From positions 17,061 to 81,060 of the forward strand of contig JANLFV010000006.1 of NCBI GenBank assembly GCA_024653345.1: a DNA stretch of 64,000 nucleotides, read 5' to 3'. A model generated the notes under the pieces. It did not search any database. It was not told the DNA's origin and was given only the letters and a program-made list of their open reading frames with translations. Position 1 is the stretch's first letter, and each line of letters opens with the position of its first letter. Source of the stretch: Candidatus Acetothermia bacterium. GTDB taxonomy: Bacteria > Bipolaricaulota > Bipolaricaulia > RBG-16-55-9 > JANLFV01. The translations under genes were made by a program, and so were the position numbers. Below, one piece after another: positions 27,769-36,883 of the stretch.

Positions 27769-28773
27769 CTACTTCAGGTAATACTTCCGGAGCTCTTGTG
27801 GTAGAAGGGGGGAGACGCTGATCCAGAAGGTCTCGCACTTATTCTCGAAGCGGTAGTTCGCCTGGACCCGCTCGACGCGGTCATGGTGCGGGGCATGGGA
27901 CGCGGTGATCCGCGCGGCCAGCTCGATGATCCCCTCGATGTCCTGAGGGCTCTTCTCCCTCCAGTCGGCCCGGACCAGGGCCATCGGCCCCTCCTGGACC
28001 GGGACATAGACGCGGAGATCCTCGGGGAGGAAGAAGCTTTGGAGCCGGCGCTTCTCCTCGTCGCTCTTCCCGACGACGATCTTCACATCCGGTGGCTTCT
28101 TGTAATAGAGGGGAAACTCAAGAAGCTCGAGGGAGTTCATGGTGAACCCCGGCTCGCGGAGCAGATCTCCCAGCCGCTGGCCGAAGTAAGGCTGGGTCAG
28201 CTTGCAGCGCTGCTCGGCCGGGAAGCCCTCAGCTCTGATCCCCAGCTCGCTCGCCAGCGGGCGGAGCCCGTCCTCCCCCTCCTGGAGTGCGAGGAAGTGC
28301 TCGCGTCTCACCCAGCCCATCTGCTCAGGGATCGTCGGGGGGAGGAGGCGGGCAGAGAGCGGCCGGAGGATCAGCCCCTCCGCGCCGACCGCCCGGGGCA
28401 GCTCCTCCATCTCCAACAGGCCGAGATTGTGCCGGCCCAGCACCTCCCCGGTCACGAGGAAGTCCGCCCCGATCCGCTTCATGTATCTCACTCCCTTGTG
28501 GAGCATCAGGCGGCGGCAGTTGAAGCAGCTCTGCCGGAGTTGGTAGGCCCCGTCCGCGAAGGTGGAGAGCTCGTGAAATTCCCGCTTCAGAGCCTGGCTG
28601 CGGAACAGGAGCCGCCACAGGCTCTGGGCCAGCTCCTTGATCGGCTCGTAGTCGCGGAAGAAGGGTGAGCGGAAGTGGAGGAGCCTGACCTCCTCCACGC
28701 CCTCATCGAGCACCAGCTTGGTGGCGATGAGGCTTGCTAAGCTTCCTGAGAATAGGACTACTGCCCTGGCCAT
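27769..28773 (-). CDS. PP-loop ATPase, MnmA/ThiI-like tRNA thiolation family, altered P-loop
   Basis: A 334-residue protein resembling the PP-loop family related to tRNA 2-thiouridylase. The start, AVVLFSGSLASLIATKLV, fills the PP-loop position, but the usual SGG.DS reads SGSLAS, so the aspartate is lost. A CFNC pair (C83, C86) followed by ADFLVTGEVLGRHN matches the catalytic region of thiolases. The C-terminal half is less conserved. Whether it still adenylates tRNA is uncertain. It sits between hpf and the helicase gene with gaps under 20 bases. Confidence 0.7.
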   Translation of the reverse strand: MARAVVLFSGSLASLIATKLVLDEGVEEVRLLHFRSPFFRDYEPIKELAQSLWRLLFRSQALKREFHELSTFADGAYQLRQSCFNCRRLMLHKGVRYMKRIGADFLVTGEVLGRHNLGLLEMEELPRAVGAEGLILRPLSARLLPPTIPEQMGWVRREHFLALQEGEDGLRPLASELGIRAEGFPAEQRCKLTQPYFGQRLGDLLREPGFTMNSLELLEFPLYYKKPPDVKIVVGKSDEEKRRLQSFFLPEDLRVYVPVQEGPMALVRADWREKSPQDIEGIIELAARITASHAPHHDRVERVQANYRFENKCETFWISVSPLLPQELRKYYLK

Positions 28774-28791
28774 TCCTCCTCAGATCCCCGT

Positions 28792-29313
28792 TCAGTATTG
28801 CGGTTCGAGCAGCTCGGCCACCCCGTCTTCACGGCGATGGAGCACCTTCAGCCCGCCGGTCTCGGCGTCGATGAAGATGAGGAAGTCCTGCTCGAGCGAG
28901 CCGAGCTCGACGAGCGCCTCCTCCGGCGTCATCGGCTTGGGGAGAGCCACCTCGCGTCTAATCAGCTCGACCCTCCTCCCGCGGCGATCCTCGCCCGGAC
29001 CCTCCACTTCCCGGATCTCCCCGCGGTGCTCCTTGATCCTGCTCTTGTGCCGCCGGAGTTGGCGCTTCAGCTTGTCCACCGCCAGGTCGATCGAAGTATA
29101 CATGTCGTTCGACTCCTCCGAGACTTTAGCCACCTTCCGTCGGACGAGGTGTGCCACCATGTCAACGGTGTTGCGATTCTTCTCCAGCCCGAGGTTGATG
29201 TCCACGCTGATGATCCCATCATGGAAGCGCTCCAGACCCTCAACTTTGGAGAGGATGTAGCTGCGGAGAGTATCAGTCACTTCGACATGCCTGCCTGCTA
29301 TCGTGATCTTCAT
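28792..29313 (-). CDS. hpf: Ribosome hibernation promoting factor, long form
   Basis: The 173-residue protein has an N-terminal HPF/YfiA domain (MKITIAGRHVEVTDTLRSYI ... SNDMYTSIDLAVDKLKRQLRRHK), a charged linker, and the C-terminal dimerisation domain (PMTPEEALVELGSLEQDFLIFIDAETG) that joins two 70S ribosomes into a 100S dimer. The start is the ATG at 29311-29313. It is divergent from rimI and heads a three-gene unit. Confidence 0.95.
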   Translation of the reverse strand: MKITIAGRHVEVTDTLRSYILSKVEGLERFHDGIISVDINLGLEKNRNTVDMVAHLVRRKVAKVSEESNDMYTSIDLAVDKLKRQLRRHKSRIKEHRGEIREVEGPGEDRRGRRVELIRREVALPKPMTPEEALVELGSLEQDFLIFIDAETGGLKVLHRREDGVAELLEPQY

Positions 29314-29327
29314 CGCCTTCCTAGGCG

Positions 29328-29356
29328 ATGATAGCACAAAGGGGCCCATTAGTCAA
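29328..29356 (-). promoter_or_regulatory. Promoter for hpf
   Basis: Minus-strand TTGACT (29351-29356), 17-base spacer, TATCAT (29328-29333). Only 14 bases separate the -10 box from the hpf ATG, so the leader is about seven bases, with AGGAAGG partly usable as a ribosome-binding site. Confidence 0.75.
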
Positions 29357-29427
29357 CCGCGCCCTCTTCTGCCCTCCAGTCGCAGCGATCCGTCATCGCG
29401 CCCCTGGTCGTCGGCCACCGAGAGGGC

Positions 29428-29433
29428 TATAAT
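29428..29433 (+). promoter_or_regulatory. -10 box in front of rimI
   Basis: A perfect TATAAT 16 bases before the ATG at 29450. The matching -35 (TGGTCG at 29405-29410) is poor. The predicted leader is about ten bases. Confidence 0.5.
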
Positions 29434-29449
29434 GGCGCCGAAGACGGGG

Positions 29450-29962
29450 ATGCAGATCAGGAAGGCTGAGGAACGCGACCTGAAGCGGGTGATGGAGATC
29501 GAGCGCTCCTCCTTCACTAGCCCATGGCCGGAGGGGCTGCTGCGGGGCTACCTCGGCGAGGACGGCTTCCTCGTGGGCGAGGACGGCGAGGAAGTGGTGG
29601 GCTACATCCTCGTCGGGCTGAGGATCCCCTCGTTCTTCTCAAGGCTGGAGAGGCGCACCCGGCTCCTCTTCCAGCGCCGGGACGAGACAGACCCCGAGCT
29701 CCACATCGGCCATGTGATGAACCTGGCGGTGGCCGTTGACCGGCGCCGCCGCGGGCTGGGGTCCCAGCTCCTCCGCGCCGGGCTCGGTTACCTTAGAGAC
29801 CTCGGAGCCTGGCGCGTCGAGCTGGAGGTCCGGACGCAAAATAGGGAGGCGATCCAGCTCTACCGGAAGTTCGGCTTCTCGATCGAGCGGCTGATCAGCC
29901 GTTACTACAGCGACGGGGATGACGCCTACCTCATGGCGCTCCGGCTGCGCGGAAACCCTTGA
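29450..29962 (+). CDS. rimI: GNAT acetyltransferase, RimI-like
   Basis: The 170-residue protein has the GNAT fold. It shows RKAEERDLKRVMEIERSSFTSPWPEGLL at the N-terminus, typical of RimI, the acetyl-CoA-binding motif VDRRRRGLGSQLL, and ELEVRTQNREAIQLYRKFGF near the end. RimI acetylates the N-terminus of S18 in Escherichia coli; here the substrate is inferred. A loop of about 20 charged residues between strands is longer than usual. The ATG at 29450 is chosen because the ATG at 29432 lies inside the -10 box. Confidence 0.85.
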   Translation: MQIRKAEERDLKRVMEIERSSFTSPWPEGLLRGYLGEDGFLVGEDGEEVVGYILVGLRIPSFFSRLERRTRLLFQRRDETDPELHIGHVMNLAVAVDRRRRGLGSQLLRAGLGYLRDLGAWRVELEVRTQNREAIQLYRKFGFSIERLISRYYSDGDDAYLMALRLRGNP

Positions 29963-29965
29963 CGG

Positions 29966-29994
29966 TTGCGCCTTCACCGCACTTGGGCTACACT
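29966..29994 (+). promoter_or_regulatory. Possible promoter for the sbcD-sbcC-nurA-herA operon
   Basis: TTGCGC (29966-29971), 17-base spacer, TACACT (29989-29994), ten bases before the sbcD ATG. The match is moderate. If used, the leader would be only about four bases. Confidence 0.45.
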
Positions 29995-30004
29995 TCATTT
30001 TGAA

Positions 30005-31054
30005 ATGAGCGAGATCCTCCATCTGGCCGATACCCACATCGGGACGAGGCAATACGGCCTGGCGGAGCGGCGGGCCGACTTCTCCGCGGCCTTCCTCCAG
30101 GCGGTCGAGCTGGCCATCGCCGAGCAAGTCCGGGCGGTGGTCCACGCGGGGGACCTCTTCGACAGCCGGAATCCCTCGACCGAGGACCTCCGCGATGCCC
30201 TCTCGGGCTTGCTCCGCCTCCGCGAGGCGGGGGTCCCCTTCCTCGGCATCGTCGGAAACCATGAGCAGAAGAGAGGTGTCCAGTGGCTCGACCTCTTCGC
30301 CGCCCTCGGCCTGGCCGTCCACCTCGGCCCGGAGCCCTATCCTCTCGAGGGGACTCGGATCTACGGTCTGGACTACTCCGGGCGGAGGGAACTCGAGCTG
30401 CCGCGCCTCTCGGGAGGCGTGCTCGTGGCCCATCAGTTGCTCGACCGGATCGCCACGGTCTCCGGGGAGCTGAAGTCCGCCCAGCTCCTGGACTGCGGGG
30501 CCGAGCTCATCCTCTTGGGAGACTACCACGAGCACCAGAGCTGGCTCGAGCGGGGGGTCCTCATCACCTATCCCGGCTCGACGGAGCGCTGGCGGGCGAG
30601 CGAGCGGTCACCGCGGGGGGTGAGCCTGATCGACCTCGAGACGAAGCGGCTGACCCGAAGGAACCTCCAGACGCGGCCGTTCGTCTACATCGAGGCCGAT
30701 GAAGACCCGCTCCGGCGGCTCAAGGGCGAAGAGGTCCGTGGCGCCGTAGTCTGCGTCTATCGCGGCGCGGGCTGGAAGCCGGAAGAGATCGAAGAGGAGG
30801 CCCGAAGCCGGGGGGCACTCGCGGTCCAATTCCTCGAACCGGGCCCGGCTGCGCCCTTAGCGGAGGAGGTAGAGCTGAGCGGGGCGCAGCTGGAGTTCCT
30901 CGACCTGGAGGAGACGCTCGCCCAGGAGTTGGCCCGTCTGGGGCTCTCGCGGGAAGGGCAGGAGATCGAGGCGATCATCCGTGATGAGCGGATCCCGGAC
31001 TCCAATGTGGACGCCGAGGTGACCAGGCTCTTGGAGAGCTGGCAGGGGCGATGA
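30005..31054 (+). CDS. sbcD: Mre11/SbcD-type double-strand-break nuclease subunit
   Basis: The 349-residue metallophosphoesterase partner of Rad50/SbcC. Phosphoesterase motifs are HLADTHIGTRQYGL (motif I, residues 6-19), VVHAGDLFDSRNPS (II), GIVGNHEQKRG (III), and later LGDYHEHQ. The C-terminal cap region is short, as in archaeal-type Mre11. It has an active exo/endonuclease role at DNA ends with sbcC. Its stop overlaps the sbcC ATG (ATGA). First gene of a four-gene resection operon. Confidence 0.95.
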   Translation: MSEILHLADTHIGTRQYGLAERRADFSAAFLQAVELAIAEQVRAVVHAGDLFDSRNPSTEDLRDALSGLLRLREAGVPFLGIVGNHEQKRGVQWLDLFAALGLAVHLGPEPYPLEGTRIYGLDYSGRRELELPRLSGGVLVAHQLLDRIATVSGELKSAQLLDCGAELILLGDYHEHQSWLERGVLITYPGSTERWRASERSPRGVSLIDLETKRLTRRNLQTRPFVYIEADEDPLRRLKGEEVRGAVVCVYRGAGWKPEEIEEEARSRGALAVQFLEPGPAAPLAEEVELSGAQLEFLDLEETLAQELARLGLSREGQEIEAIIRDERIPDSNVDAEVTRLLESWQGR

Positions 31055-33816
31055 ACGAGCTAGAGGGCCGACTGCTCGACCTCTGGAGCAAGCAGGCTGC
31101 GGAAGAGGAGAGGGCGCTCAGGCCAGCGAGCGGGGGGATCCAACTCCTCCGGCTCGAGGTGGAGAACGTCTTCTGCTACCAGCGGGCGGAGGTGGAGTTC
31201 GAGCCGGGCCTGGCGGTCATCGCGGGGCCGAACGGCTCGGGGAAGTCCTCCCTGCTTGAGTCGATCTTCTTCGCGCTCTACGGGAGCCGCGCCTGCCCGG
31301 CGATGGGCCGCTCCCTGGCCGAGGTGCTGCGCGACGGTGCGCGGCAGGGCCGGGTCTCGCTCCACTTCCTCTGCTCCGGGCAGCGGTGGAAAAGCGAGAT
31401 GGGCCTGAAGCGCCAGGGGGAGCGGGTCACGAGCGAGCGCGAGAGCTGCCGGCTCCTCCGCGAGGACGGGATGGAGTGGCTGGGCGTGGAGGAGGTCACG
31501 GCTCAAGTCCAGGAGTTGCTCCACATGGACCGGGACGACTTCACCAACGCGGTCTATGTCCGGCAGGGGGAGATCGACCGTCTGATCCGGGCCGGGGAGG
31601 AGGAGCGGCGGGGGATGCTCGACCGGCTTCTCCGGCTCGAGCGGCTCGATAGCTATGCCACCCGGGCGAAGGAGGGAGCGGCACGGGCGGTCAACCGCCG
31701 GCTGGCAGTCCTCCAAGGCGAGCTGGCCGGCCTGAGGCGAGAGTTGGCCGCCCTGGAGGAGGAAGGGCTCGCCCGGGCCTGGGCCGCGCTCGAACGGGAG
31801 GTCCAGCAGAAGGAGGCAGTGCTGGCGGGCCTGGAGGCGGAGCGTGGACGCCTTGAGGAGGGCCGTGCCAGCCTCCGCGAGCGCCTTCGTCGGCTTGCCT
31901 CGGCGGCCAAGGAACTCCAGGAACTCGAGCTCGAACGGGAGGAGAAGCTCAGACGGACCAAGGCTCAGGAGGGGGAACTGGAGCGGCTCCGTCTCCTTCT
32001 CACCGGCCTCCAGGCCCAAGAGGAGGAGCAACGTGCCCAGCTTCAGGATTGGCTCAAGGCGTTCCCCGATTATCAGATCTTCCGCCTCCCGGAGCTGGAG
32101 GAGCGCCTGGAGCAAGCTCTAACTGAGAGCCGGGGCGAGCTGGAAAAGCTAAGAGCCGAGGTCCAGGCCCGCCGGGAGCGGCTGGCCCGGCTCGAGGCCG
32201 AGCTGGGCCATCTGCAGAAGGAGATGGAAGGCCTTGACTCCAAGGCTTATGAGCTGCGGACCGAGCTGGCAGCCGCTCGGGAACTAGCTCAGGCGAGCGA
32301 GCAGGAGCTGATGCGCTTTCAGAGCGGCCTGACGGAGATCGAGGCTAAGGCGGAGGCTCTCGCCTCGCGGGTGGGGGTCCAGCCGCTCGCTGGCGAGCCG
32401 CTCCACGCCCGGCAGGCAGCCCATCTCGAGCGGCGCGAGCGGGCCCGCGAGCAAGCAGAGCGGTTGCGCGCGGAGCTGGTCGCGGCCCGGACGCAGCGCG
32501 CGGAACTGGAGCGCGAACTGGCGGAGAAGGAGGGGCTGATCGAGGCCGGCCGCTGCCCCACCTGCGGCCAGCCGATCGCCGCGGCGACCTTCGCCGATGT
32601 CCTTGCCGAACTGCGCCAGGAGCGCCAGCGCCTGGAGGAAGCCGCTGCCGGGCTCGAAGAAGAGATCGGGAGCGTGGAGAGCCAGCTTCTGGCTCTTGAA
32701 GAGGAGCGGAAGGTGCTGGACCGGCTGGCCGTGCTGGCTGTGGAATTCCAGGCGAAGCGGGAGCAGCTCGAAGACAAGCGCCAGGGCCTCCGCAGATTCG
32801 AGGAGCAGTGCCGGGCCCTGGAGGAGCGGCTTGCCCAGGCAGAAGAGGAGCTCAAGGCGCGCGAGAGGGGCCTCGTGGCGAAGGGCAAGGAGCGCGCAGC
32901 CCTGACGGCCGAAGTTGAAGAGCTCTCGCGGCGCCTCAATCTCGCGGAGGAGGGGCAGGCCCGCCTGGAGAGGCTGGCGAAGTTGAGCAGTGAGCTGCTG
33001 AGGACGCTGGCCAGGCTCGAGGAGGCCGAGGGACGGAAGCAGGCCCTCCTCGAGAGCCTGGGCAGTCTGCGGGAGGACTTGGCCCGACTCGACCGGAAGG
33101 GCTCGCAGCTCCGGCTCGAGCTGGGCGAGCGGGCCAAGCTCGAGCAGGACGAGGCCCACCTCCTGGCAGCTCTGAAGGAGCTGGAGGCGCGAAGGGCAGC
33201 GCTCCAGCGCGAACACGCCGCGCTCCTCGATCGGCGGGGCCAGCTCGCGGGGAAGCTGGAGCGGTTGAAGCACCTCCAGGCCGAGGAGCAACGGCTGGCC
33301 GGGGAGGTCGGGCGGCTGACCGAGCTCGCCGAAGAGGTGGCCCGCTTGGAGGGGCTCTACCGGCAAGTGAAGGGAGAACTGCGCAAGCGGAATGTGGCCG
33401 CGATCGCCCGCCAGTTCGACCATCTCTTCCGCCTCATGGATGCCGGGGACAACTACAGCCGCGCGCTCATCGATGAGGGCTACCGGATCGAGATCGAGCT
33501 GAAGGATGGCCGCCGGATCGACCCCACTATCATGTCCGGCGGCGAGCGGGCGTTGATCAACATCGCCTTGAGGTGCGCGATCCACCAGGTCCTGGCGCGC
33601 GCGGTCGGACCGCTCCCGCTGATCCTAGATGAGCCGACGATCTACCTCGACCGCGAGCGGATTCAGCGGCTCCAGCTCCTGCTGGAAGAGCTGGGAGCCC
33701 AGCTCGGCCAGGTGCTCGTCGTCTCCCACGAGGAGAGCCTGGTCGAGGGCGCCGACCACGAGTATCGGACGGAGAAGGGGCCGGCCAACATCTCGACCGT
33801 GAGGAGGGTGAGGTAG
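31051..33816 (+). CDS. sbcC: Rad50/SbcC-type SMC ATPase
   Basis: A 921-residue SMC-like ATPase that tethers and unwinds DNA ends with Mre11/SbcD. The N-terminal Walker A is AGPNGSGKSSLLES (residues 58-71). Two long Glu/Arg/Leu-rich coiled coils flank a zinc hook CPTC (C502, C505). The C-terminal signature MSGGERALINIALR (about 828) and Walker B PLILDEPTIYLD (about 855) complete the head. The order and spacing are those of Rad50. It is followed by nurA after two bases. Confidence 0.96.
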   Translation: MNELEGRLLDLWSKQAAEEERALRPASGGIQLLRLEVENVFCYQRAEVEFEPGLAVIAGPNGSGKSSLLESIFFALYGSRACPAMGRSLAEVLRDGARQGRVSLHFLCSGQRWKSEMGLKRQGERVTSERESCRLLREDGMEWLGVEEVTAQVQELLHMDRDDFTNAVYVRQGEIDRLIRAGEEERRGMLDRLLRLERLDSYATRAKEGAARAVNRRLAVLQGELAGLRRELAALEEEGLARAWAALEREVQQKEAVLAGLEAERGRLEEGRASLRERLRRLASAAKELQELELEREEKLRRTKAQEGELERLRLLLTGLQAQEEEQRAQLQDWLKAFPDYQIFRLPELEERLEQALTESRGELEKLRAEVQARRERLARLEAELGHLQKEMEGLDSKAYELRTELAAARELAQASEQELMRFQSGLTEIEAKAEALASRVGVQPLAGEPLHARQAAHLERRERAREQAERLRAELVAARTQRAELERELAEKEGLIEAGRCPTCGQPIAAATFADVLAELRQERQRLEEAAAGLEEEIGSVESQLLALEEERKVLDRLAVLAVEFQAKREQLEDKRQGLRRFEEQCRALEERLAQAEEELKARERGLVAKGKERAALTAEVEELSRRLNLAEEGQARLERLAKLSSELLRTLARLEEAEGRKQALLESLGSLREDLARLDRKGSQLRLELGERAKLEQDEAHLLAALKELEARRAALQREHAALLDRRGQLAGKLERLKHLQAEEQRLAGEVGRLTELAEEVARLEGLYRQVKGELRKRNVAAIARQFDHLFRLMDAGDNYSRALIDEGYRIEIELKDGRRIDPTIMSGGERALINIALRCAIHQVLARAVGPLPLILDEPTIYLDRERIQRLQLLLEELGAQLGQVLVVSHEESLVEGADHEYRTEKGPANISTVRRVR

Positions 33817-33818
33817 AT

Positions 33819-35048
33819 TTGCTCTCCCCGGATGTCAAGCAGAGGTTAAGAGAAGGGATCGAGGAGTTCGCCCTCCCGTTCGACCTGGGGAGGTGGGGTG
33901 AACAGGCGCGGGAGGCGTTTACCAATCTCGAGCCTGACGGGGCCGTCCAGGCCCTCACCCCGCCGAGCTACGCCAGCCGCTCGATCGTCGAGCTCGCCTC
34001 ATGCGAGAGCCCGTTCAAGCGGACCTTCGGGCTCGACGGGGGCTCGACCCGGCCGATCCACTTCGCGAATGGGACGACACTGTGCGCCAATCAGGCCGTG
34101 ATGGTGAGCGAGCCGCCGCTAGAGTTGGAGGGGCTTCCGCTCGAGGCGTTCCGAACTGTGGCCCTGGTCACCCAGTCCTTCGCCCCGAGCGGCGGCCCGC
34201 GGGCCGCTTACCTCGAGGAGGGTCTTCTGGGGATCTGGCGAATCCACCTCACCAGGGACTACCTCCGGGGCGAGATCGACCATGTCCTGAAGGGCCTGGC
34301 CGACGCCGCTAGCGAGGCCCGCCACGCCCTCCGGCTGGCCGAGCATCTGAACTTGGGCCGGGATGACATGCTGTTCCTCGACGGGAATGTCTTCCCGATC
34401 GGCCTCTACTATCTAGTAGGCGCACGCCGCTCGCCGGAGGTTGACCTCACGGCCTTCCCTGGCGCGACGCGGGCCCTGGCCCAGCACCTCCGCCTCGCGG
34501 AAACCATGGTCGAGCGCGGGGCGACCTATGCCGGGATCAACAAGACCCCTCAGACAAGCTACCTCCTCGGCTGCCTCCCCGAGGAGGGGCCCTGGGCCGA
34601 CGATCGCCAGCTGATCCGGGCCGTCTTCCACGACCTCCCCAAGGCCGAGCTCGGCTGGACTAACTGGTTCCTCCAGGTCCGGTATCGCCTCCCTGCCCCA
34701 GACCGCGGGGCGAGCGACCTCTTCCGCCAGGTCCCCTTCTTCAAGCTGGAGCTTCCCCCAGAGGACTACGCTATCGCTTACTTCTTCGTCTCCGATCCGC
34801 GGACGGCCGGCGGAGCGGGAAGCGTCCTCAAAGTCGAGGTCCCGTGGGCGATCCTCGAGAGGCATGAGCCAGAGAAGCTGCAGCGGGTGATCCTAGCCGA
34901 GATCGCGCGAGGCGCGGCTGTCCCGAATGTGATCCGGCGGGCCGACAGCCGGGCCAGAATCACCCAAGAGGAGCGGGAGGCTTTCATCAGGGGGAGCGGC
35001 CTCCCGCCGGACCTGGGGTATAATCAGGGCCGTGGCGAGCCGTGGTGA
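33819..35048 (+). CDS. nurA: NurA-family 5'-3' nuclease
   Basis: A 409-residue protein with the NurA nuclease signature GLDGGSTRPIHFANG near residue 70 (metal-binding aspartate) and a C-terminal conserved region with VLKVEVPWAILE and RADSRARITQEER. NurA works with the HerA translocase to resect DNA ends in archaea. Translation starts with TTG, two bases after the sbcC stop; there is no in-frame ATG nearby. The stop overlaps the herA GTG. Direct adjacency to Mre11-Rad50 and HerA supports the assignment. Confidence 0.88.
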   Translation: MLSPDVKQRLREGIEEFALPFDLGRWGEQAREAFTNLEPDGAVQALTPPSYASRSIVELASCESPFKRTFGLDGGSTRPIHFANGTTLCANQAVMVSEPPLELEGLPLEAFRTVALVTQSFAPSGGPRAAYLEEGLLGIWRIHLTRDYLRGEIDHVLKGLADAASEARHALRLAEHLNLGRDDMLFLDGNVFPIGLYYLVGARRSPEVDLTAFPGATRALAQHLRLAETMVERGATYAGINKTPQTSYLLGCLPEEGPWADDRQLIRAVFHDLPKAELGWTNWFLQVRYRLPAPDRGASDLFRQVPFFKLELPPEDYAIAYFFVSDPRTAGGAGSVLKVEVPWAILERHEPEKLQRVILAEIARGAAVPNVIRRADSRARITQEEREAFIRGSGLPPDLGYNQGRGEPW

Positions 35049-36772
35049 ACGGTGAGATGAGCGAGAGCGAGTTCGACCTGGAGAAGGAGCTGGGGCTGGA
35101 GTTGGGGCGGCCGGCCAAGCCCGAGCTCGGACTGGGAGAGGACGAGCTCGGGCGGATCGCCATCTCGAGCGAGCTCTCCCTCAGCCTCACCGAGGCCAAG
35201 ATCGAGATGTATGTCCCCGAGAGCCGGCGGGACCGCGTGGCCGTGGGGGAGTATGTGGTCATCCCTTGCGATTATGCCGGGGGTAAGATCTTCGCCCGAA
35301 TCAAGCGCCTCTCCTACAGGAAGAGGGACGCGCTCGACGACATGAGCGAGGTCCACCTCCTGGTCGGGGCGGAGCGGGTCGGGGAAGAGGAGTATATCGA
35401 GCTGGCGGAGCTCGAGCCGCTCTCGATGATCGTCCAGGGCAAGGCCCTCGAGGTCCGCCACATCCCCAAGCCGAACACGCTCGTCCGCCGGGTCGCGAGC
35501 GAGGACGAGGTCAAGGTCGGACTCGACCTCCCGGAGGACGGCCTCTTCCTCGGCTATGTGGCGGTCAACGGCGAGCCGATCAGGCTCGCAAGCGGCCTCC
35601 CGATCCCTTACTACCTCCGGAACGACCCGGAGAGGATCGGGGATCCCCTGATCTTCACCCACACCCTGATCGCGGGGATGAGCGGCCGGGGGAAGACCCA
35701 TGTGGCCAAGAACTTCTTGAGACAGGTCGTCGGCTCGCGCTACCGGATGGAGCGGCGGGGCGGGGAGGAGCGCGAGGTGAACCTCGTGATCCTCGACCCG
35801 CACAACGAATACTGGCAGATGATGGAAGATAACCCGGTCCTGGCGAGCCTCCCCGCTAAGGAGCTGGACACCCTCCGCGGCCAGGGGGTGAAGTTCGGAG
35901 GAGTCAAGACGGTGAGGGTCTTCGTGGCCAAGGAGGAGGGGAGGCGCTACCAGGGCGCCCCGAAGTATCTGGAGTTCACGATCCCCTTCGCGCTCGTTCG
36001 CCAGTTCCCCTACCTGATCGCCGGCGGGGAGGTGAATGAGGAGCAGTTCGGGGCCCTCGTCCTCTTGGTCCGGGACTTCTTCGCTGCCGGAGGCGAGCGC
36101 TACCAGGAGTTCAAGGAGTTCCTCGAGGCCGCGACTGCCGAGGAGCGCTACAAGGCCGGGCTGATCCACTCTGAGACCCTCAAGGCCCTGAAGCGGCGGG
36201 TCCTCCGGCCCTACTTTGAGAAGGTCTTCGACCAGGGGGCCAACCCGCTCGACCAGCTCTATGAGGAGATCTTCGCCGAGGGGGCGGTGAGCGTCTTCCC
36301 TACGGAGCACCTGAGCCCGGAGGCCGAGCGGGTCGTGGTCCTCGCGATCATGTCGATGGTCGCGGACGCCAAGACCGAGGCGGTCGAGTCCGAATGGGCC
36401 AAGCGGATCGCCCGGTTCCCCGTGGTCCTGGTGGTCGATGAGGCCCACAACTACCTCACGAACGCCGCGACCCAGCAGGACCGGATCATCGTGGAGAAGT
36501 TCGTGGCCGCGGCCAAGCAGGGGCGGAAGAACCGGCTCGGGCTGGTCCTGATCACCCAGAACCCCCAGGATGTGAACGAGGCCGTCCTCTCTCAGGTGAG
36601 CACGAGGCTCCTCTTGGGGATGGAGGCGGGATTGGCCGAGCGGGCCGGCGCGCCGAAGGAGTATCAGAAGGCCCTGCCATACTTCGAGCGGGGAAGGATG
36701 GTTGTCCACTCCCCGGAGAACAGCCACCCCCTGGAGCTCCGCGGGCTGGACTCCTGCCTCGTCCAGCACTGA
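35042..36772 (+). CDS. herA: HerA-family hexameric DNA translocase
   Basis: A 576-residue FtsK/HerA-type ATPase. The N-terminal HAS-barrel-like domain runs to about residue 190. Walker A is AGMSGRGKTHVAKNF (about residues 212-226), Walker B is VVLVVDEAHNYL (about 460-471), and sensor and arginine-finger segments follow (LGLVLITQNPQDV). HerA pumps DNA into the NurA nuclease. The start is uncertain between GTG 35042, GTG 35045 (GTGA overlap with nurA) and ATG 35057. Last gene of the operon. Confidence 0.92.
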   Translation: MVNGEMSESEFDLEKELGLELGRPAKPELGLGEDELGRIAISSELSLSLTEAKIEMYVPESRRDRVAVGEYVVIPCDYAGGKIFARIKRLSYRKRDALDDMSEVHLLVGAERVGEEEYIELAELEPLSMIVQGKALEVRHIPKPNTLVRRVASEDEVKVGLDLPEDGLFLGYVAVNGEPIRLASGLPIPYYLRNDPERIGDPLIFTHTLIAGMSGRGKTHVAKNFLRQVVGSRYRMERRGGEEREVNLVILDPHNEYWQMMEDNPVLASLPAKELDTLRGQGVKFGGVKTVRVFVAKEEGRRYQGAPKYLEFTIPFALVRQFPYLIAGGEVNEEQFGALVLLVRDFFAAGGERYQEFKEFLEAATAEERYKAGLIHSETLKALKRRVLRPYFEKVFDQGANPLDQLYEEIFAEGAVSVFPTEHLSPEAERVVVLAIMSMVADAKTEAVESEWAKRIARFPVVLVVDEAHNYLTNAATQQDRIIVEKFVAAAKQGRKNRLGLVLITQNPQDVNEAVLSQVSTRLLLGMEAGLAERAGAPKEYQKALPYFERGRMVVHSPENSHPLELRGLDSCLVQH

Positions 36773-36775
36773 GGA

Positions 36776-36804
36776 TTGACTCCGGCCAAGTTCCGTGCTA
36801 TAGT
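36776..36804 (+). promoter_or_regulatory. Promoter for the S55 protease gene
   Basis: TTGACT (36776-36781), 17-base spacer, TATAGT (36799-36804), starting four bases after the herA stop codon. The leader is about 73 bases. Confidence 0.8.
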
Positions 36805-36883
36805 ATCGACAGATCTCGCTCGACGAAGGGAGGTGGTGGTTGGCAAGCAAAGCTAGCTCCTAACTACTCTCAAGGAGGTCAAG

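Noticed and set aside
35015-35030. TATAAT near the end of nurA as a herA promoter
   Set aside because: There is no -35 element at the right spacing; translational coupling with nurA is a better explanation.
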